A DNA stretch of 64,000 nt from Planctomycetota bacterium (GTDB taxonomy: Bacteria > Planctomycetota > Planctomycetia > Planctomycetales > Planctomycetaceae), in contig QWPB01000108.1 in the NCBI GenBank assembly GCA_003671275.1, positions 24,575-88,574 of the forward strand. Reading direction: 5' to 3'. A program made the translations under genes and the position numbers. How positions within the stretch are numbered: the stretch's first letter is position 1; the number at the start of each line of letters is the position of its first letter. This document shows positions 59,351 to 64,000 of this stretch, piece by piece. A model generated the notes under the pieces. The model saw only the letters and a list, made by a program, of their open reading frames with translations, was not told where the DNA came from and searched no databases.

Positions 59351-60718
59351 TTAACGGTCAGATCCGGTAAATCGTGACTTCAAACCGGTGACCAGGGCGT
59401 CCATTTCAGATTGCGTCCGCAGTTCTGTCACAGCCACCAGCACGCCGTCCTGTGGCAACTCCGAGTCCTGGAACCGGCTCAGTTCCGGTCCGACATTGAA
59501 TCCGGCGTCGCGTGCGGCCTCGAGAAACTCCTGCGAGCCCTGACGGCAACGGACCACGAACTCCTTGAAGAACGGCTTGTCGAAGACCAGCTCCACACCC
59601 GGAATCGTTTGCAGCTGCTCAGCGAGATAGTGGGCGTTGCGACAGCTCAGTTCGGCGGCCTCCTTGAGTCCCTGTGGTCCCAGGCTGGAGAGGTACACCG
59701 TTGCCCGCAGAGCGAGCAGGCCCTGATTCGTGCAGATGTTGCTGGTCGCCTTGTCGCGGCGGATGTGCTGTTCACGCGTCTGCAGCCCGAGGACGTAGCA
59801 AACCTTGTCGTCGCGATCCTTGGCTTGCACGATCAATCGGCCCGGCATCTTGCGGACGAACTCTTGCCGACACGCCAGGATTCCCAGATAGGGGCCTCCG
59901 TATTGCAGTGGAGTGCCGAGCGATTGCCCTTCGGCGACCGCGATGTCGACGTCGTAGTCGCCGGGGCGCACCAAAATGCCGAGGCTGATCGGATCGAATG
60001 AGACGACTGACAGCGCCCCGACCGCGTGGGCCATCACCGTCAGTTCCTCGACCGCTTCCAGGCAACCCAAGAAGTTCGGCTGCTGGATGATTAGACACGC
60101 CGTCTGATCGTTGAGGGCCTGCGCTACACGCGCTGGATCGACCACTCCATCGGGCGCGGGGATCACGATGATTTCGGTCGCCAGTGTCTCCGTATAGGTC
60201 CGCAGGATCTGGCGGAATTCGGGATTCACTGAGCCCAGTACCACCACACGGCTATGGCGGTTCGTACACCGCATAGCCATGAACATCGCCTCGCTAACGG
60301 CGGTCCCGCCCTCATACAGGCTGGCGTTCGAGACATCCATTCCGGTCAGGCGGCAGATCAGCGACTGGTACTCGAAGAACGCCTGCAGCGAGCCTTGGCT
60401 GGCCTCGGGCTGGTAGGGTGTGTAGGCGGTGTAGAACTCTCCACGCGAGGTAATCTCGTCCACGACCGCCGGAATGAAGTGGTCGTACGCCCCGCCCCCC
60501 ATCAGGCACACACGGTCGGTGCGGTTCAGCGAGGCCATCTGCCGCGTGCAGGCTTCCAGCTCCATCTCTCCCAGTGCCGGAGGCAGATAGAGCGGTCGGT
60601 TCAGAAGCACTTCCGCGGGAATCTGGCGAGCCAGCAGTTCATCGATCGAAGTGACTCCGATCGCCGCCAGCATCTCCGCCTGTTGTTCTGAGGTGTTGAG
60701 CGTGTACGACACAGCCAT
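59351..60718 (-). CDS. gcvPA: Glycine dehydrogenase (decarboxylating) subunit 1
   Basis: N-terminal half of the split P-protein of the glycine cleavage system, a PLP-fold enzyme that decarboxylates glycine and passes aminomethyl to GcvH. It opens MAVSYTLNTSEQQAEMLAAIGVTSIDELL; internal blocks are YTPYQPEASQGSLQAFFEYQSLICRLTGMDVSNASLYEGGTA, GPYLGILACRQEFVRKMPGRL and ALRATVYLSSLGPQGLKE. At 455 aa it matches GcvPA, so this genome has the two-subunit form. The catalytic Lys lies in GcvPB, which, like gcvH and gcvT, is absent from the window. Confidence 0.95.
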   Translation of the reverse strand: MAVSYTLNTSEQQAEMLAAIGVTSIDELLARQIPAEVLLNRPLYLPPALGEMELEACTRQMASLNRTDRVCLMGGGAYDHFIPAVVDEITSRGEFYTAYTPYQPEASQGSLQAFFEYQSLICRLTGMDVSNASLYEGGTAVSEAMFMAMRCTNRHSRVVVLGSVNPEFRQILRTYTETLATEIIVIPAPDGVVDPARVAQALNDQTACLIIQQPNFLGCLEAVEELTVMAHAVGALSVVSFDPISLGILVRPGDYDVDIAVAEGQSLGTPLQYGGPYLGILACRQEFVRKMPGRLIVQAKDRDDKVCYVLGLQTREQHIRRDKATSNICTNQGLLALRATVYLSSLGPQGLKEAAELSCRNAHYLAEQLQTIPGVELVFDKPFFKEFVVRCRQGSQEFLEAARDAGFNVGPELSRFQDSELPQDGVLVAVTELRTQSEMDALVTGLKSRFTGSDR

Positions 60719-60978
60719 TTTCCTAATGTCGCCGCAACTGCAGCGAAGCCTGACCAGCGATGAACCGAACAGCAGTATAGAATCCGGTCTGCGGTGAGAC
60801 TACCGGCGCTCCTCGGTTCCTACGGCTGGTAGTGGAGAAACTTCTGTGGGATCGTGGGAGGCGGGCGGGCGACGCTTCCAACGGTTCAAATCCTCTCGCA
60901 GCGTTCCCCGGGGGATTCCCTGAAAGACCGCCAGTCGTCCCTCCCCGAAGGGCAGGGGATGGTTTATTCTCTTGTGAA

Positions 60979-62067
60979 ATGCACTGGCGGAGGGCGTCAG
61001 TGTGCCTGTTGACCGAGATTCCGGTGAACCCATCCCCTGCTGATCGTTACCGTAAACAAACGCTTTTTGCTCCACTCGGGGTGGAAGGGCAGGCCCTGTT
61101 GCGTGCCGGACGGGCTCTGGTCGTCGGGTGCGGGGCGTTGGGTTCGGTGATTGCGGAGTCGCTGGTGCGGGCGGGGGTGGGATTCGTCCGAATTGTGGAT
61201 CGCGACTACGTCGAGCTGTCGAATCTCCAGCGGCAAGTGCTGTACGACGAGCAGGACGTTGCGGATCAGCTTCCCAAGGCGGAGGCCGCTGCGAAGAAGC
61301 TGCGGAGGATCAATTCGGAGGTGGTGGTCGATCCCGTAGTGGCGGATCTTTCGAGTCAGAATATCCGCGAACTGACGCGCGAGATCGCCGTGATTGTCGA
61401 CGGGACCGACAATTTTGAGACGCGGTTTTTGATTAACGACCTGTCATTCGATCGGGGAATACCATGGGTTCATGGCGGCTGTGTAGGGTGCCATGGACAG
61501 ACGATGACGTTCATTCCGGGACAGACGGTCTGTTTTCGGTGTCTGATGGGTGGGGTTCCCGAACCTGGCAGCGGGGAAACGTGTGACACGGCCGGAGTGC
61601 TGGGGCCCGCCGTCAACGTCATTGCCTCGCTTCAGGCTCTGGATGCCATCAAATTATTGTCCGGACGCGGCGAGACGATCGAACCGGTGATGACGGTTCT
61701 GGATCTCTGGGAAGGGACGTTTCGTCGTCTGAAAGTCGGAGCCTCGCGAGACGAGGGGCGTTGTGCCGGATGCTTGACCGGGGAACGCCCGTGGCTGTCG
61801 GGAGCGCAGGCCGCCCGGTCCGCCGTTTTATGCGGACGCAATGCTGTTCAGGTGACCCCCGCATCTCCCATGCTCCTGTCGTTGGCCGAATTGGAATCAC
61901 GTTTTGCCGGTAGCGGCGCGGTGACCCGCAACCCGTTCCTGATAACACTGGTTACGACGGACGGAGAATTCCAGCTGACAGTGTTCGCGGATGGCCGGGC
62001 GATCGTACAAGGCACAGAAGATCCCGGTCAGGCCCGCAGCGTGTATGCCCGGTATGTGGGGATGTAG
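60979..62067 (+). CDS. ThiF/MoeB-type E1-like adenylyltransferase
   Basis: ATP-dependent enzyme that adenylates the C-terminal Gly of a ubiquitin-like sulfur carrier (ThiS or MoaD type). Motifs: VVGCGALGSVIAESL (nucleotide-binding), IVDRDYVELSNLQRQVLYDEQDV (Arg/Asp block), IVDGTDNFETRFLINDL and ETCDTAGVLGP. Two pairs, CFRC and CAGC, form the structural zinc site. A 90-residue tail continues (PASPMLLSLAELESRFAGSG...GEFQLTVFADGRAIV), probably a repeat of the adenylating fold's final strands rather than a rhodanese. Start uncertain: ATG 60979, or GTG 60997 or 61024 nearer to DRYRKQTLF. No thi or moa genes are adjacent. Confidence 0.85.
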   Translation: MHWRRASVCLLTEIPVNPSPADRYRKQTLFAPLGVEGQALLRAGRALVVGCGALGSVIAESLVRAGVGFVRIVDRDYVELSNLQRQVLYDEQDVADQLPKAEAAAKKLRRINSEVVVDPVVADLSSQNIRELTREIAVIVDGTDNFETRFLINDLSFDRGIPWVHGGCVGCHGQTMTFIPGQTVCFRCLMGGVPEPGSGETCDTAGVLGPAVNVIASLQALDAIKLLSGRGETIEPVMTVLDLWEGTFRRLKVGASRDEGRCAGCLTGERPWLSGAQAARSAVLCGRNAVQVTPASPMLLSLAELESRFAGSGAVTRNPFLITLVTTDGEFQLTVFADGRAIVQGTEDPGQARSVYARYVGM

Positions 62068-62076
62068 CAGCTCTCG

Positions 62077-63747
62077 TCAAAAATCGATCTGGCACCGAAA
62101 ATCAAACATGTCGAGGGTACTCTTGGCAAACGGCGAGTCGGGGGTGCCTGCGGGACCGGATTGCGGCGTATAGCGAGGCATCGAGTGAATGTAGTTGAAC
62201 TGCATTTTCCAATAGGCATTAAGATACCAGTTCAATCCTGCAGTCAGATCAGTGACCGTGCCACCGCGTATGGTTTTGTCGTTCAAGTCGAGATAGGACC
62301 AGCGGCCAGCGATTTCCCATGCTCCCCAGCCTGAAACGCGGTCGTGATTCCAGGGGGCAAAGCTGTGGCGAGGCTGGATGCGGTCAACTGCTCCGGCTTT
62401 GCGGTCATAGGGACGATGTTCGCCGGTTAGGAAATACCCCACTTGGGCATAGCCGCCAGCCAGCATGGCAGTGGAGTTTCCATTGGCAAAATTCACCGTC
62501 GGGGTTGCTCCATTCAAGACTCCTGCGGATTGATCGACGAGATTCACCATCCCCTCGGATTGAATGGACAGCGGGCCGTCGACCCACAGAAATTCTGTGC
62601 CCAGGACGTTGTAGTGATTGATCCCCAAGTTGCCCGTTTGCGAGATGAATGGCGTCCCGTTGAAACCGCCGGGTGCCGCTTGCCCACTGGAACCGATAAC
62701 ACCTGCACCATTCTGTCCCACATAGAGTTCGGGAATTGTGCGGAAGTTGGCGATATGGTTGGGAGGGACATTCAGGAAGTGCCCCAAACCCAGATGGAGA
62801 TATCCATCTCCCTGTGTGGAATCATCCCAGAATGGCAGGAACGTGATCCGTTCCGCAGTTCCCCAGCCTCCAGAGTTCGAGATGGAGCCACCAAATTGAT
62901 CCTGCCCGGTCGTGAAACCGGATGCCGCCCAGGTCATGGTCTGGTCGTCATTCGTGTTGTAGAAACCGGCTCCCAAATGCCGAAATGGCGTAAATGCCTG
63001 AAATAACAGGGAACGTTCCGCAAAAGTCGTGTACCGAAAGCTGCTGACGACTTCCAGACTGAACGGCTGCTTCCATTGCCCGACACGGACATTTCCAAGT
63101 CCCGGAATCTCCGTTTGCTCGCCCCAGACATCGGTGAATGTGGGGCGTCCAAAGAATGCGAAATCCATCTGCACCATGTAGTGGGTGGTGTCGGACAGGC
63201 TGCCTTTCGCACTCAGACGGGTGCGTCGGAAATCGGCTCCGTCCTGAATATTACCATAGGTGGCGTGACTATTGGCATCTTGCTGAAAGAAGCCCATGTC
63301 CGTCTGGAAGACCCCGTTGACCTGCACTGAGGGCAATGACTTCTTGTTGAGTTTGTTCGTGATGCCTGTCAGGCTTTCCTGCAGGGAGGCGATTCGCTGT
63401 TCCTGGAATTCGTCGATCGGGTCAACGTCTCGCGGGCGCTCGTTCAGGTATTTTTCCACCAGTGGGCCGATGGGGGCAGTATTGATTCGATCCTCAGCGG
63501 CAGTTGCCTCTTTGTTAGGCTCGACAGATTTCTCGGATTCAATCTCGGATCGGAGTGTCCGGTTCTCCTCTTCGAGGATGGCAACTCGCTGTTGCAAGTT
63601 TTCAAGGGGATCATCACCTCCGATGGCCGCCGGCTGATAACCATCACCCAGGAACAGTGATCCCATGAGTACCATTGAGGCGCAGGTGGGGCCTTGGCCA
63701 GCCCCCTCAGAGAAACGTCGCCAGAGTGATCGCCAATTGACTCGCAT
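62077..63747 (-). CDS. Phosphate-selective porin O/P-like outer-membrane porin
   Basis: Trimeric-type outer-membrane porin of 556 aa. A signal-like N-terminus leads to a short coiled coil (about 48-70: ENLQQRVAILEEENRTLRSEIE) that probably spans the periplasm or trimerises the chain. The beta-barrel begins at SVQVNGVFQTDMGFF and carries OprO/OprP-type blocks: DGADFRRTRLSAKGSLSDTTHYMVQMDFAF, RVGQWKQPFSLEVVSS, and a C-terminal AGLNWYLNAYWKMQFNYIH with final aromatic FDFRCQIDF. Anion (phosphate/pyrophosphate) selectivity is a family expectation only. It converges with the E1-like gene 10 bases away. Confidence 0.88.
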   Translation of the reverse strand: MRVNWRSLWRRFSEGAGQGPTCASMVLMGSLFLGDGYQPAAIGGDDPLENLQQRVAILEEENRTLRSEIESEKSVEPNKEATAAEDRINTAPIGPLVEKYLNERPRDVDPIDEFQEQRIASLQESLTGITNKLNKKSLPSVQVNGVFQTDMGFFQQDANSHATYGNIQDGADFRRTRLSAKGSLSDTTHYMVQMDFAFFGRPTFTDVWGEQTEIPGLGNVRVGQWKQPFSLEVVSSFRYTTFAERSLLFQAFTPFRHLGAGFYNTNDDQTMTWAASGFTTGQDQFGGSISNSGGWGTAERITFLPFWDDSTQGDGYLHLGLGHFLNVPPNHIANFRTIPELYVGQNGAGVIGSSGQAAPGGFNGTPFISQTGNLGINHYNVLGTEFLWVDGPLSIQSEGMVNLVDQSAGVLNGATPTVNFANGNSTAMLAGGYAQVGYFLTGEHRPYDRKAGAVDRIQPRHSFAPWNHDRVSGWGAWEIAGRWSYLDLNDKTIRGGTVTDLTAGLNWYLNAYWKMQFNYIHSMPRYTPQSGPAGTPDSPFAKSTLDMFDFRCQIDF

Positions 63748-63807
63748 CGGGCACTTCCGTGTGCAGTGGATGTCGCTGAAATGAGGTGGTATCGATCGAC
63801 TTGTTCG

Positions 63808-63999
63808 TCAAGCTTGGTTGATTTCTGGCGGGACGGACCGTTGAGTGTGCCATGTCCAAGCGACATGCTTAGGCTTTGGATTCGGGGCAATCCGCCCGTG
63901 GGCCCGCATACCCCGCGAGAACCGGACCAGGGCGAATTCCGGCTGATTCATCGGATCATAAATCTGAGCCGTGACGGAACGCTCGGTGGGATATGTGAT
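63808..63999 (-). CDS. Possible C-terminus of a gene truncated by the window edge
   Basis: An open minus-strand frame enters from the right edge and reads TYPTERSVTAQIYDPMNQPEF, continuing to a TGA at 63810-63808 (about 63 codons). The composition is plausible for protein, but no family is recognised and the stretch is short. It lies 60 bases upstream of the porin gene on the same strand, so it might be the end of a gene preceding the porin. It could equally be a chance open frame. Confidence 0.35.
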   Translation of the reverse strand: MTYPTERSVTAQIYDPMNQPEFALVRFSRGMRAHGRIAPNPKPKHVAWTWHTQRSVPPEINQA

Positions 64000-64000
64000 C

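Overview
The window looks like chromosomal DNA from a planctomycete, probably of the Planctomycetaceae/Pirellulaceae type. The evidence is a set of families largely confined to that phylum: two short DUF1559 prepilin-like proteins, a PVC-type giant heme-binding protein, a secreted DUF1549/DUF1553 + PPC-domain + cytochrome/WD40 gene set, a CRTAC1-type FG-GAP protein, a DUF6800-like 59-residue basic protein, a bacterial SUI1/eIF1 protein, an ExbB-ExbD-ExbD set and a sulfatase. By eye the G+C is high, apart from a lower-GC patch near 39.6-42.1 kb. I saw no rRNA, tRNA, CRISPR array, integrase or transposase.

Layout: 0.1-5.2 kb, sulfatase, gltX, ThuA-like protein and esterase (+). 5.3-7.2 kb, tandem DUF1559 genes separated by an inverted repeat. 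7.2-10.0 kb (-), an FHA-GAF-sigma54 activator followed by a DUF2306 membrane protein. 11.0-13.4 kb (+), fabH and a PaaK-like ligase. 13.4-16.6 kb (-), a GNAT, a membrane protein and an RlmI-type methyltransferase. 16.9-20.2 kb (+), a ten-loop EF-hand protein, an LSm-like small protein, a CitG-like protein and a PTPS/QueD protein. Then argS (-), a cold-shock protein (+), a GIY-YIG protein (-) and a Na+/H+ antiporter (-). 25.2-28.9 kb, giant heme protein and a small membrane protein (+). 29.0-39.2 kb (-), ubiX and three very large secreted proteins with heme motifs and long coiled coils. 39.6-42.1 kb (-), an AbiE-type toxin-antitoxin pair under a palindromic operator, a relic of the transketolase 3' end and a low-GC exported protein; tkt itself follows with a clear terminator. 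44.5-47.7 kb (+), the DUF6800-like protein, aguB-like amidase and ExbB/ExbD/ExbD. 47.8-52.7 kb, an outer-membrane barrel (-), a small conserved protein, an ECF sigma factor with a membrane partner (+), a ferredoxin (-) and a double GNAT (+). 52.7-55.0 kb (-), a GyrB/ParE subunit followed by SUI1. 55.7-63.7 kb, CRTAC1-like protein (+), outer membrane efflux lipoprotein (-), gcvPA (-), ThiF/MoeB-like E1 (+) and an OprP-type porin (-). A partial gene may run off the right end.

How the genes work together: most are housekeeping or envelope genes in short runs. The best candidates for an undescribed system are (a) the three-gene secreted heme/coiled-coil set at 29.9-39.2 kb, where a CX4CH motif, CxxCH motifs and long Ala/Lys/Glu-rich coiled coils recur across adjacent proteins, and (b) the AbiE pair with its operator, next to a duplicated tkt 3' end. 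The topoisomerase subunit also departs from consensus at a residue known for quinolone response in E. coli. Intergenic spaces carry many short inverted repeats, several with GGCTT(T)CCAGCC cores.
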